Source: Halioglobus sp.
GTDB lineage: Bacteria > Pseudomonadota > Gammaproteobacteria > Pseudomonadales > Halieaceae
Direction: 5' to 3'
DNA: 32,530 nt
NCBI GenBank assembly: GCA_020443425.1
Contig: JAGRIE010000011.1
Location: forward strand, 1-32,530
Every line of letters begins with the position of its first letter. Within the stretch, counting starts at the first letter, position 1. Shown here piece by piece: positions 1-7,623 of the stretch. The position numbers and the translations under genes were made by a program. The notes under the pieces are model-generated. The model made no database searches. It had not been told where the DNA came from and saw nothing but the letters and a program-made list of their open reading frames with translations.

Positions 1-1
1 T

Positions 2-298
2 GACCAGGGCAGCCAGTTCACCAGTCAGGCTTTCACGGGCCTGCTGAAGGATAACGACATCCAGATCAGCATGGATGGCAAGGGCGCCTGGCGAGACAAC
101 GTGTTTGTAGAGCGGCTCTGGCGATCAGTGAAGTACGAGGAAGTGTACCTGCATGCCTACGACACCGTCTCGGCTGCCAAGGCCGGCCTGGATCGCTACT
201 TCCGGTTCTACAACAGCCGCCGGCCACACAGCAGTCTTGACCGGCAAACCCCGGATCAGTTTTACTTTGAAGCGCTGCCACTACCCATGGCAGCTTAA
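2..298 (+). CDS. IS3-family transposase OrfB, C-terminal part (cut by window edge)
   Basis: This is the C-terminal end of the DDE integrase-type transposase that moves IS3-family elements. The open frame runs in from the left edge with no start inside the window. The first residues, DQGSQFTS, contain the second catalytic aspartate of the rve core domain. NVFVERLWRSVKYEEVYL carries the catalytic glutamate, and FYNSRRPHSSLDRQTPDQ is the conserved C-terminal signature of IS3 OrfB proteins. The frame ends with TAA, about 33 bases before the apparent inverted repeat. The visible part is intact, so the element may be complete, but the left end and OrfA lie outside the window. Family assignment is firm; the subgroup cannot be fixed here. 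Confidence 0.93.
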   Translation, partial: DQGSQFTSQAFTGLLKDNDIQISMDGKGAWRDNVFVERLWRSVKYEEVYLHAYDTVSAAKAGLDRYFRFYNSRRPHSSLDRQTPDQFYFEALPLPMAA

Positions 299-330
299 AC
301 CCAGGGCAGGCATCCACTTATGGAATGGGT

Positions 331-360
331 TGGACTGTTCAAATAACCGGGGCCACCTCT
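331..360. repeat. Probable right inverted repeat of the IS3-family element
   Basis: Just after the transposase stop is a GC-rich stretch containing AAATAACCGGGGCCACCT, which resembles the terminal repeats common in IS3-family elements (outward sequence like GTGGCCCCGGTTATTT). The left partner is outside the window, so the boundary is placed by similarity only and may be off by several bases. Confidence 0.6.
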
Positions 361-376
361 AACAGGGAGAGTTCGT

Positions 377-973
377 GTGGCAACAAACTACGTACTGATA
401 GACTTCGAAAACGTCCAACCCAGTAACCTGGGGATACTGCGACAGCACCCTTTCAAGGTGATTGTTTTCGTAGGTGCAAACCAGGCCAAAGTACCTTTAG
501 ACTTGGCTATGGCAATGCAAACCCTTGGTGATGCGGCGCAGTACATCAAGATTGCCGGCAGCGGAAAAAACGCCCTGGACTTCCATATCGCGTTTTATAT
601 AGGTGAGCTGGCCGCGAAGGAGGCAGACGCCTACTTCCACATTATTTCCCGCGACACCGGTTTCGATACACTCATCAAACACCTCAAAACACGGGGGATT
701 AAAATCCAGCGAGAGCGTGATCTGGCTGAAATTCCCGTCGTGAGAATGTCCACCGCCACCTCAACCGAGGACAAGCTTGAAGCCATCGTGAAGAACCTCG
801 CGGGACGGGGACAATCCAGGCCCCGCAAGGTCAAGACGCTCTCAAATACAATCAACTCGCTGTTCACAGAGAAACTGCCAGAGCCGAAGCTCTGTGCAAT
901 CGTAAAAGAACTGGAGCAGCGTGAGTACATCAAGATCAGTGACGGCAATGTTTCATACCAGCTACCGGACTAG
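377..973 (+). CDS. PIN-like domain (PIN7/NYN-type) putative ribonuclease
   Basis: A 198-residue protein that looks like a metal-dependent PIN/NYN-type RNase. The N-terminus YVLIDFENV places acidic residues D9 and E11 next to N12. D68 (NALDFH), D93 and D97 (SRDTGFD) complete the acidic set expected for a PIN-fold active site. Residues about 150-198 look like a small winged-helix domain (KLCAIVKELEQREYIKIS) that could bind nucleic acid. The start is GTG at 377, preceded by an AGGGAGAG ribosome site. It lies only about 16 bases after the IS end, so its native promoter may have been displaced and it may now be read from the IS. No antitoxin-like partner is adjacent, so I do not call it a toxin. 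RNA substrate unknown. Confidence 0.75.
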   Translation: MATNYVLIDFENVQPSNLGILRQHPFKVIVFVGANQAKVPLDLAMAMQTLGDAAQYIKIAGSGKNALDFHIAFYIGELAAKEADAYFHIISRDTGFDTLIKHLKTRGIKIQRERDLAEIPVVRMSTATSTEDKLEAIVKNLAGRGQSRPRKVKTLSNTINSLFTEKLPEPKLCAIVKELEQREYIKISDGNVSYQLPD

Positions 974-1358
974 CCCGGGTAATACCAGGTAGCGGAACGC
1001 CTTTTCCGTTATGTCCTGACCTGTACGGCATCGCTGTGCACGCTGCCATCTGGTGGACGTGTCACCGCGTGTCCCACCAAACCACACCCACCAGAAGCCC
1101 GCAGAACCCGGCCGCTTATTTCCAAAAAATTAGAAAATACGGGCGCCTAATAACCGAAAGATTATCTCTGCCAGCCGCCGCTACGCCTGTCACCGGGAGG
1201 CAGCGCGTCCGCTTTCTTTACAGTCGCCCCATATTTTTACGAGCAGCGCCCAATCGCTTTTTTGGAAGCATTTGAATTGATTTGGATTTTTCATTTTTGG
1301 CTCATAAGATGCATGTTTCTCGCGCTTGGCCTCACTAATGGAATAGGACGATGTCATC
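974..1358. other. Intergenic region upstream of the PEP-CTERM gene
   Basis: No convincing gene. A small hairpin (CGGAA/TTCCG, 993-1008) lies just after the PIN gene but has no T-tract. The 79-codon open frame at 1036-1275 has no ribosome site and an unnatural composition. The last 120 bases become AT-rich and hold a possible promoter for the next gene. Confidence 0.5.
1282..1310 (+). promoter_or_regulatory. Possible sigma-70 promoter for the PEP-CTERM gene
   Basis: TTGGAT (1282-1287), a 17-base spacer and TAAGAT (1305-1310) sit in an AT-rich stretch 49 bases before the start codon. Both hexamers are imperfect, so this is a candidate only. Confidence 0.35.
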
Positions 1359-2297
1359 ATGGAACGAATGAAACTAGCAGCAGCAGTCTTTATTGGTATC
1401 GGTGGTTTTGCCTCGGTTGCCGCCACCGCCGCCCCCCTCACTGGCCCCTCCTACTACGTCCGCCCTGCCCTGCGCGTCGGCAGCGGTGAATTGATCGATG
1501 GGTACCAGGCCAATGGGCCGACGACCAAAGCGGTATCGCAGAGCGTAACGGGGACGTCCCGGTCTGAAGTGAACCTGTCCGACGGCACCGTCAAGATGTA
1601 CGTGGCCGAGACGCTGAATGCGCCGGTCGGCCTGCAGGCATTTGGAGGCTTTGGTGAGCGCATTGATATTCGCAATGGTGCTGGCACTTTCTGGGATTTC
1701 GGGTTCGGCATCGAGGGCGATATTTTTGGTGACCTTGGCTTCTATGCGCCGGGCAATCAACCCGCTACCTTTGTCTACAACGTCGGCCTCGTGGTGCATC
1801 AGCCGGGCGTGGCGACCGGCGAAAATTTTCTGGGTATCGCCAATGATCCCTGCTGGGGACAGGACCCGCTCAACTGCAACCCGGCGCCAGCAGCGCTGGT
1901 GAATGAGTTCGCGCAGGGCGTGTATACCATCCCGGCGGAAGACTTCCCGAACGTTGACTCTTTTTACGAGTACGTCTCAGAGTCGGTCTTCGGCAGCATC
2001 AAACTGCTGACCAATGCCGAGCAGTTCGACCTCTTCACCTACACCAATATTTATCTCGCCTTCGACACCGCCGGGCCCGAGGACGGTTTGACCCGCTACA
2101 CGATGGATTTTGAGCACACGGCGACCTTCAACCAGGAGGTCGCGCCGGGTGTGGAACTCTACTCCAGCTCCGGCGAATTCCTGGGTCTGGGCACACCACC
2201 ACCCACTGGCCCGACGCCCGTCCCTGTCCCCGCGACCTTCACGCTCTTCAGTCTGGGCCTGCTCGGCCTCGGGTTTACCCGACGCAAGCGAGCGTAA
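1359..2297 (+). CDS. PEP-CTERM sorting-domain surface protein
   Basis: A 312-residue secreted protein of unknown function. The N-terminus (MERMKLAAAVFIGIGGFASV, then AATAAP) is a Sec signal peptide. The C-terminus has the PEP-CTERM layout: a proline-rich VPVPATF motif, a hydrophobic span (TLFSLGLLGLGF) and a basic tail (TRRKRA). In this family that tail is processed by an exosortase/EpsH-type enzyme and the protein is placed at the cell surface or in the exopolysaccharide matrix. The middle is glycine- and aromatic-rich without a domain I recognise. The ATG at 1359 has AGGA ten bases upstream; ATG 1368 is too close to any ribosome site. No exosortase or polysaccharide genes lie in the window, so the sorting machinery must be elsewhere. 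A rho-independent terminator follows, so it is probably monocistronic. Confidence 0.85.
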   Translation: MERMKLAAAVFIGIGGFASVAATAAPLTGPSYYVRPALRVGSGELIDGYQANGPTTKAVSQSVTGTSRSEVNLSDGTVKMYVAETLNAPVGLQAFGGFGERIDIRNGAGTFWDFGFGIEGDIFGDLGFYAPGNQPATFVYNVGLVVHQPGVATGENFLGIANDPCWGQDPLNCNPAPAALVNEFAQGVYTIPAEDFPNVDSFYEYVSESVFGSIKLLTNAEQFDLFTYTNIYLAFDTAGPEDGLTRYTMDFEHTATFNQEVAPGVELYSSSGEFLGLGTPPPTGPTPVPVPATFTLFSLGLLGLGFTRRKRA

Positions 2298-2312
2298 GCG
2301 ATACCCCACTCG

Positions 2313-2337
2313 AAAGCCCGCCTCGCGCGGGCTTTTT
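2313..2337 (+). terminator. Rho-independent terminator after the PEP-CTERM gene
   Basis: A 9-bp stem AAAGCCCGC / GCGGGCTTT with a 5-base loop (CTCGC) runs straight into TTTTT, starting 16 bases after the stop codon. Confidence 0.9.
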
Positions 2338-2393
2338 ATTGTCCGCAAATAGCGATATCTTCGCTGTAAGCTGTCAACAAGGCGTAATGGGAA

Positions 2394-3005
2394 ATGAAAC
2401 TCGCAGTCCTGCTCTTTGAAGGTTTCGAACTGCTGGATGTATTCGGTCCACTGGAGATGCTCGGCCACCTCGGCGGCGAACTCGATATCAGCCTCGTCGC
2501 GGAATCCACCGGCCCGGTGCGCTCGGCGCAGGGGCCGGCGGCCTGCAGTGAACGCAGTTTTGCCGACAGTGACGACTACGACATCGTGCTGGTGCCCGGC
2601 GGCATCGGCACGCGCCGTGAGGTTGATAACCCGGCCTGTATCGACTGGATCGCGCGCTCCGCATCCCGCGCCCGCTATACCGCCTCCGTCTGTACCGGTG
2701 CTGCGCTGCTGGCGCGCGCTGGCGTGCTGGACGGCAGGAAGGCCACCACCAACAAGCTGGCGTACGCGTGGGTCTGTAGCCAGGGGCCCAACACCCAGTG
2801 GCAGGCCAAGGCGCGCTGGGTGCAGGATGGCAACCTGTTCACCTCCGCCGGGGTGTCCGCCGGCATCGATATGGCGCTGGCACTGATCCAGCACATCTGG
2901 GGTACGGCAAAAGCGGAAGAAATTGCACTTTGGTCGGAATATGTGTGGAATCCTGATCCTGCAAGCGATAGTTTTGCAGCCAGGCATGGGCTGGTAGCGC
3001 ATTAG
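2394..3005 (+). CDS. DJ-1/PfpI family protein (class I glutamine amidotransferase-like)
   Basis: A 203-residue single-domain member of the DJ-1/PfpI superfamily. It begins MKLAVLLFEGFELLDVFGPL, as in isonitrile hydratase-like proteins and the sensor domains of GlxA-type regulators. The nucleophile elbow is ASVCTGAALLARAG with Cys100. The VLVPGG strand (about 65-70) and DGRKATTN (113-120) are also typical. No C-terminal AraC DNA-binding domain is present, so this is the free-standing enzyme or chaperone form. Members include isonitrile hydratase, glyoxalase III-like and protease-like proteins, and the sequence does not tell which. The ribosome site is weak (AAGG at 2379). A SnoaL-like gene follows 53 bases later and may be co-transcribed. 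Confidence 0.85.
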   Translation: MKLAVLLFEGFELLDVFGPLEMLGHLGGELDISLVAESTGPVRSAQGPAACSERSFADSDDYDIVLVPGGIGTRREVDNPACIDWIARSASRARYTASVCTGAALLARAGVLDGRKATTNKLAYAWVCSQGPNTQWQAKARWVQDGNLFTSAGVSAGIDMALALIQHIWGTAKAEEIALWSEYVWNPDPASDSFAARHGLVAH

Positions 3006-3058
3006 CCACCGCAAGCAGCGGCAGCAGTCCTAATAGAAAACCAATAAGAGAACACAGT

Positions 3059-3562
3059 ATGTCTGATCAAGCACTCACCGAATTGCTCGCCAGGAATGCC
3101 ATCCAGGATGCCCTGTGCCGCTACTGCCGCGGGCTCGACCGAATGGACAAAAACATGGCCTACTCGGTCTGGCATAAGGATGGCACCGCGCTGTACCACG
3201 ATATGTACAAGGGCACGGGGCACGGCTTCATCGACTGGGTGTGGAAGGAACATGCCCAGATGGAGCGCCACTCCCACCAGATTGCCAACTCGCTCATCGA
3301 GGTGGACGGTACCACCGCACGCAGCGAGACGTATGTCACCATCGTGCTGTGGACAAACCCGGACCGCCACGGCGAGCAACAGGAAATCATCGGCAAGGGC
3401 CGCTATCTCGACCGCTGGTCCTACCGCAACGGGAAGTGGGCCATTGATCACCGCGAGCATATTCTCGACATGCAGACACTGCACGACCTGAACCGGGGCT
3501 ACATCAACGATGAGTCACGCCGCGACAAGAACGACCCGTCCTTCCAGCTTTTTCCCAACTGA
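3059..3562 (+). CDS. SnoaL-like / NTF2-fold protein
   Basis: A 167-residue single-domain protein of the NTF2-like superfamily (SnoaL_4 type). It opens with a helical segment, ARNAIQDALCRYCRGLDRMD, as in many small dehydratase, isomerase or hydroxylase-like members. It then has conserved aromatic and histidine positions (HSHQIANSLIEVDGTTA, then RSETYVT) and ends with a strand-rich YLDRWSYRNGKWAIDHRE. In this family the cone-shaped pocket binds small hydrophobic molecules and catalysis varies, so no reaction can be assigned. AAGAG precedes the ATG. It lies 53 bases after the PfpI-like gene on the same strand. Confidence 0.8.
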   Translation: MSDQALTELLARNAIQDALCRYCRGLDRMDKNMAYSVWHKDGTALYHDMYKGTGHGFIDWVWKEHAQMERHSHQIANSLIEVDGTTARSETYVTIVLWTNPDRHGEQQEIIGKGRYLDRWSYRNGKWAIDHREHILDMQTLHDLNRGYINDESRRDKNDPSFQLFPN

Positions 3563-3871
3563 GTTGCACCCACTGCGGAGAGCGTGCGGGGCGGCTTGCC
3601 GCACCCGAGAAAAGCGTCATAACAGTGCGCCACCGCGCCCCAAAATTTTCCTCACGCACTAATCTGGCACAAACGCAGTGAAAACTAGCGGGTTTTTGCC
3701 TTAAAACACGTCTCCAGAAGTCGGCACGCTATTTGCTCCTTGCATACTGTAAACCGTCATCCTGCTCCACGTTGCGCAGGATGGTCGGCCGACAGGATGC
3801 AACAGAGGCGCGCCCGACATGCTTATCACTGTTTTCAGTCTCCACACCGTTACGCCGCGAGTCGTGGCCGG
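3563..3871. other. Regulatory intergenic region before the ectoine-type operon
   Basis: It holds a GTGCGG-N9-CCGCAC dyad (3584-3604) and a sigma-54-type promoter (3722-3737). The region 3740-3871 is an untranslated leader if translation starts at GTG 3872. The dyad could be an enhancer site about 150 bases upstream of the predicted transcription start, or a stem-loop ending the previous gene; it has no T-tract. In-frame codons between 3740 and 3871 are rich in Arg and His and look non-coding. Confidence 0.5.
3722..3737 (+). promoter_or_regulatory. Sigma-54 (RpoN) -24/-12 promoter of the ectoine-type operon
   Basis: The sequence CGGCACGCTATTTGCT matches the RpoN consensus TGGCACG-N4-TTGCW with one mismatch (first base C for T). 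The invariant GG (3723-3724) and GC (3735-3736) are exactly 10 bases apart. It implies transcription from about 3747, which would exclude the longest possible start (TTG 3740) of the next gene. Such promoters need an enhancer-binding activator; none is encoded in the window. Confidence 0.65.
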
Positions 3872-5101
3872 GTGAGCTGGGACACCGTCATCACTGAGAG
3901 CATCCAGGCCCGCCACTGGTTTCACCGCCACCCGGAACTCACGTGGCAGGAACACAACACCGCTGCCCGTATTCGCGAGCGACTGACGGCGCTGGGTATC
4001 CAGTGGCGGGTGTGTGCCGAGCACGGCACGGTGGCCACACTGGCCGCCACAGCGGCAGGCCAGCACATCGCGTTTCGCGCCGATATGGATGCGCTGCCCA
4101 TCACCGAGAACGCCGCCGTCGAGTATTGCTCCTCCCACAGTGGCGTCATGCACGCCTGCGGCCACGATGGCCATATGGCGGCCCTGCTGGGGCTGGCGGC
4201 GTGGCTGAAACAGCACGAGGCCCTGCTGCAACACCCCGTCACCCTGCTGTTCCAGCCCGCCGAGGAAGGCGGCCACGGCGCGAGGGAAATGATTGCCGAC
4301 GGCGCGCTGGCCGGGGTGGATGTCATCTACGGCTGGCACAACTGGCCGGCCCTCCCCGCCGGCGTGGCGCTGTGCCCCGACGGCGCGGTGATGTCGGGCA
4401 ATGGCACGTTTCATATGACCATTACGGGTGTCGGCGGCCACGCCTCGCAACCGGAGATCTGTGCCGACCCGGTGCTGGCCGCCTCCGCGATCACCCTGAA
4501 CCTGCAACAGATCGTCAGCCGCCGCCTGCCGCCCCAGGCCGCGGCCGTGGTCAGCGTGACCTCCATTGTTGCGGATGCCGCCGTTACCGTGATTCCCGGC
4601 AGCGTCCGGCTGGAGGGCAGCATCCGGGTGTCAGACCCCGCCCTGCGCGCGACAGTGAACACGCTGATCGTCGAGATCAGCCAGCACACGGCGGCGGCAT
4701 ACGGCGTCAGTGTTGAAACCGAAACCCGGCCCCGCTACGAGGCCACCGTCAACCACCCCGATGCCGCGCGCAGTTACCGGGCCGCACTGCAGGCGGAGTT
4801 GGGCGATACCTGTGCCGACAGCACACTGCGCCTGCCCATCATGGCGTCGGAGGACTTCTCCTACTACCTGGACGCAATACCGGGCGCCTTCGCGCTGGTG
4901 GGCATGGCTGAGTCGACAGCCGACCAGACCGGTTACAGCGCCCCCTGCCACAGCCCCGACTACCGCTTCAACGACCGCATCCTGGCAGCCGTGATCCGCG
5001 TCTTTTCACGCCTCGCCGGCCTGCCTGTGGACGCAGCCGGTGAACCCATCTCTGAGCCCGGCCTCGCCGGGCATTTCGCACCAACGCACCCTGGGAGTTA
5101 A
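3872..5101 (+). CDS. doeB2: M20D-family amidohydrolase, probable N-acetyl-L-2,4-diaminobutyrate deacetylase (DoeB2-like)
   Basis: A zinc-type amidohydrolase of about 409 residues, proposed to remove the acetyl group from N-alpha-acetyl-L-2,4-diaminobutyrate, the product of ectoine hydrolysis. Seen directly: ARHWFHRHPEL near residue 13, FRADMDALP (68-76), the M20D metal motif HACGHDGH with C96 and H98, AEEGGHGAREM with E131/E132, GWHN with H156, and PCHSPDY near the C-terminus. The family fits amide hydrolysis of N-acyl amino acids; the substrate is inferred only from its neighbours. I chose GTG 3872 because it gives the normal family length and follows the sigma-54 site. ATG 3797 and TTG 3740 would add an unlikely Arg/His-rich tail. 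It ends one base before the next ATG. The general alternative is an IAA-amino-acid or N-acyl-amino-acid hydrolase. Confidence 0.75.
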   Translation: MSWDTVITESIQARHWFHRHPELTWQEHNTAARIRERLTALGIQWRVCAEHGTVATLAATAAGQHIAFRADMDALPITENAAVEYCSSHSGVMHACGHDGHMAALLGLAAWLKQHEALLQHPVTLLFQPAEEGGHGAREMIADGALAGVDVIYGWHNWPALPAGVALCPDGAVMSGNGTFHMTITGVGGHASQPEICADPVLAASAITLNLQQIVSRRLPPQAAAVVSVTSIVADAAVTVIPGSVRLEGSIRVSDPALRATVNTLIVEISQHTAAAYGVSVETETRPRYEATVNHPDAARSYRAALQAELGDTCADSTLRLPIMASEDFSYYLDAIPGAFALVGMAESTADQTGYSAPCHSPDYRFNDRILAAVIRVFSRLAGLPVDAAGEPISEPGLAGHFAPTHPGS

Positions 5102-5102
5102 T

Positions 5103-6356
5103 ATGAACTGGTTTGAATCCTACGAATCCGATATCCGCGCTTACAGCCGTGTCTATCCGGCGGTATTCGAGAAAGGCGACAACGCGCGCCAGACGGATGA
5201 AGAGGGCAAGGAGTATATCGACTTCTACGCCGGCGCCGGCGTCCTCAACTTCGGCCACAACAACCCCCGACTGATCGAGGCGGTGATCAGCTACCTGCAG
5301 AGCGGCGGTGTGCTGCACACACTCGATATGATGACGCCGCCCAAGCGCGAGTTCATCAAGGCGTTTGTGCAGACAATCCTCGAACCCCGGGGCATGGACT
5401 ACAAGCTGCAGTTCATGGGGCCCACCGGCACCAATGCGGTGGAGGCGGCCCTGAAACTGGCCCGGCGTGTCACCGGCCGCAGCGAGGTGGTCGCGTTCAG
5501 CCAGGGCTTTCACGGTATGACGCTCGGCGCCCTCGCCTGCACCGCCAATGAGTACTTCCGCAACGCGGCGGGAACACCGCTGGGCATGGTCACACACTGG
5601 CCGTTTGAAACGCATGACGGCGGCGGCATCGACAGCCTGCACACCCTGCGCGCCCTGTACCAGAACAGCTCCAGCGGTGTCGAGAAGCCCGCGGCCTTCA
5701 TCGTCGAGGTACTGCAGGCGGAGGGCGGCGTGAACCTCGCCAGCAAAGCGTGGCTGCAAGCCCTACAACAGCTGGCGCACGACATCGGCGCACTGCTGAT
5801 TGTGGATGACATCCAGTCCGGTTGCGGCCGCACCGGCAGCTATTTCAGCTTCGAGGACTGCGGTATCGATCCGGACATCATCACACTGGCCAAGGGCATC
5901 GGCGGTATCGGCACGCCGATGGCGATGAACCTGGTCAAGCCCGAGCACGACAAGCACTGGCAGCCGGGTGAACACACCGGCACCTTTCGCGGCCAGAACC
6001 TCTCCTTTGTCGCGGGCCGCGAAGCGCTGCGCTATTTCGAGGACGACGCATTGATGGCGGACACGCGGCGCAAGGGACAGATCATGGCGGACTTCCTCGC
6101 GGGCATTGCCGCGCAGTACAGCGATGAAGGCTTCAGCGTCAGGGGCAAGGGCATGATGCAGGCGCTGGACGTCGGCAGCGGCGACCTCGCCAAGGCGATT
6201 GCCAACGACTGCTTCGAGAACGGCATGCTGTTCGGCCCCTGTGGCGTCGGCGGCGCCGTGATGAAGCTGATACCACCACTGACCATTCCCGATGATGACC
6301 TGCACCAGGGGCTCGCCATTCTCGGCGCCGCTGTGAAACGCCAACTGGAGGCCTGA
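5103..6356 (+). CDS. doeD: Diaminobutyrate transaminase, EctB-like, catabolic type (DoeD-like)
   Basis: A 417-residue class III PLP aminotransferase that closely resembles EctB. It has FESYESDIRAYSRVYPAVF, FYAGAGVLNFGHNNP, GPTGTNAVEAALKLARRVTG, FHGMTLGALA and HTGTFRGQNL. The PLP lysine is K264 in TLAKGIGGIG, and DDIQSGCGRTG (about 235-245) holds the PLP-ring aspartate D236. EctB makes diaminobutyrate from aspartate semialdehyde; in ectoine catabolism the same chemistry runs backwards (DoeD). I call it catabolic because no ectA or ectC is nearby, while hydrolase, deacetylase and dehydrogenase genes are. ATG 5103 has GGGAG at a good distance and gives the family length, whereas the frame open from 5040 overlaps the upstream gene. 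Spacing to doeA is 3 bases. Confidence 0.85.
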   Translation: MNWFESYESDIRAYSRVYPAVFEKGDNARQTDEEGKEYIDFYAGAGVLNFGHNNPRLIEAVISYLQSGGVLHTLDMMTPPKREFIKAFVQTILEPRGMDYKLQFMGPTGTNAVEAALKLARRVTGRSEVVAFSQGFHGMTLGALACTANEYFRNAAGTPLGMVTHWPFETHDGGGIDSLHTLRALYQNSSSGVEKPAAFIVEVLQAEGGVNLASKAWLQALQQLAHDIGALLIVDDIQSGCGRTGSYFSFEDCGIDPDIITLAKGIGGIGTPMAMNLVKPEHDKHWQPGEHTGTFRGQNLSFVAGREALRYFEDDALMADTRRKGQIMADFLAGIAAQYSDEGFSVRGKGMMQALDVGSGDLAKAIANDCFENGMLFGPCGVGGAVMKLIPPLTIPDDDLHQGLAILGAAVKRQLEA

Positions 6357-6359
6357 GCC

Positions 6360-7613
6360 ATGCTTGAACGCGACGATATGACATTCCCTTTCACCGAGTA
6401 CCAGCGCCGTATCGGCGACCTGCGCAAACGCATGCAGGAGCGCCTGCTGGACGCGGTGATCATCTCGGATGCCGAGAACATCATGTACCTGACGGATTAC
6501 CAGACCACAGGCTACAGTTTTTTCCAGGCGCTGGTGGTGCCGCTGGAGGGCGAGCCGTGGATGGTGACGCGCAAACTGGAGGAATCCAATGTCATCGCCA
6601 GGACCTGGGTCAGTGTCACCCGCCCCTACCCCGATACCGGCGACGCGATACAGATGCTGGTGACCTCGCTGGTGGAGTTCGGGCTGGCCGGCAAGACCAT
6701 CGGCTACGAGAGAAACTCCTACTACTTCACCGCCTACCACCAGGATTTCTTCCACACCTCCTTCACCAAGAGCCGCCTGATGGACTGCTTCGGCATTGTC
6801 GAGGAGGGCCGCATCATCAAATCCGCGGTGGAGCTGGACGTGATGAAAAAGGCCGCCGTCGCCACCAAAGCCGGCATGCAGGCGGGGATCGAGGCAGCCA
6901 GGCCCGGCGTCACTGAGAACGAGATCGGCGCGGCCATCTGCCACGCCATGTTCTCCGCCGGCGGCGAGACACCCGCGGTGATGCCCTACGTCACCTCCGG
7001 CCCGCGCAGCATGATCGGGCACGCCACCTGGGAGGGCAGGACGGTACAGCCCGGCGAACATGTATTTCTGGAGATCGCCGGCTGTTTCCGGCGCTACCAC
7101 ACGGCGATGATGCGCACCGTGGTCTGCGGTGAACTCTCCGACAGCATGTACAAATCGCAGGAGCTGATGAAGCAGGCACTGGATACCGCGCGCAAGGAGT
7201 TCCGGCCGGGGTTGACGGTGTCGGATGCGGACAAGCTGATGCGCAATATCATCCGCGAGAACGATGTCGATGCGCGCCTGATCACCCGCTCCGGTTACTC
7301 CATCGGCATCGCCTTCCCGCCGGCCTGGGACGAGGGTTACATCCTGAGCCTGTTCCAGGGCAGCTCGGAGATCCTGCGGCCCGGTATGACCTTCCATGTG
7401 ATCCCGTGGATGTGGGGTATCGACGGCGACAAGTCCTGCGGCATATCGGACACCTTCTACATCACCGAGGACAGCTGCGGCTCCTTCTTTGACGATGTAC
7501 AGCAGGACTTCACGGTCAAGCCCGATACCCGCGACAGCAAGGACAGTGGCGGCGCCAAGCCGGTGCTGGTGAAAGCGAACCAGAAAACCGCCGCAACAAG
7601 CCAGAAGGCGTAG
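6360..7613 (+). CDS. doeA: Ectoine hydrolase, M24 (creatinase-like) family
   Basis: A 417-residue pita-bread-fold protein proposed to open the ectoine ring, giving N-acetyl-diaminobutyrate. It has the two-domain creatinase/prolidase layout: N-terminal domain to about residue 150, catalytic domain from about 155. The five metal ligands of true M24 peptidases are all replaced: D by E238 (FLEIAG), D by A249 (HTAMMRT), H by Y313 (GYSIGI), E by I348 (FHVIPW) and E by S363 (ISDT). That argues against a metallopeptidase and fits creatinase/EutD-type hydrolases. His221 (IGHATWEG) may serve catalysis. GGAGG lies 8 bases before the ATG. The last 35 residues are a Lys/Ser/Ala-rich tail that looks disordered. 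Its EctB-like and deacetylase neighbours support the assignment. The main alternative is another creatinase-like amidinohydrolase. Confidence 0.82.
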   Translation: MLERDDMTFPFTEYQRRIGDLRKRMQERLLDAVIISDAENIMYLTDYQTTGYSFFQALVVPLEGEPWMVTRKLEESNVIARTWVSVTRPYPDTGDAIQMLVTSLVEFGLAGKTIGYERNSYYFTAYHQDFFHTSFTKSRLMDCFGIVEEGRIIKSAVELDVMKKAAVATKAGMQAGIEAARPGVTENEIGAAICHAMFSAGGETPAVMPYVTSGPRSMIGHATWEGRTVQPGEHVFLEIAGCFRRYHTAMMRTVVCGELSDSMYKSQELMKQALDTARKEFRPGLTVSDADKLMRNIIRENDVDARLITRSGYSIGIAFPPAWDEGYILSLFQGSSEILRPGMTFHVIPWMWGIDGDKSCGISDTFYITEDSCGSFFDDVQQDFTVKPDTRDSKDSGGAKPVLVKANQKTAATSQKA

Positions 7614-7623
7614 GGAGCCCGCT

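Noticed and set aside
377-973. PIN protein as a VapC toxin
   Set aside because: No small antitoxin gene lies upstream or downstream, and the protein has a C-terminal winged-helix-like domain not found in VapC.
1036-1275. 79-codon plus-strand frame before the PEP-CTERM gene
   Set aside because: No ribosome site, no recognisable domain, and Arg/Thr/Pro-rich composition.
3563-3720. NtrC-type enhancer boxes upstream of the sigma-54 site
   Set aside because: I looked for TGCACC-type paired half-sites and found only poor matches; the GTGCGG dyad is not an NtrC consensus.
3740-3871. N-terminal extension of the M20 gene from TTG 3740 or ATG 3797
   Set aside because: The extension is Arg/His-rich and unlike the family, ATG 3797 has no spaced ribosome site, and TTG 3740 lies upstream of the predicted transcription start.
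5103-6356. Ectoine biosynthesis (ectB) rather than degradation
   Set aside because: No ectA or ectC beside it, and the co-transcribed genes are a hydrolase, a deacetylase and a semialdehyde dehydrogenase, which make a catabolic route.
6360-7613. Xaa-Pro aminopeptidase
   Set aside because: All five metal ligands expected of an M24 peptidase are substituted.
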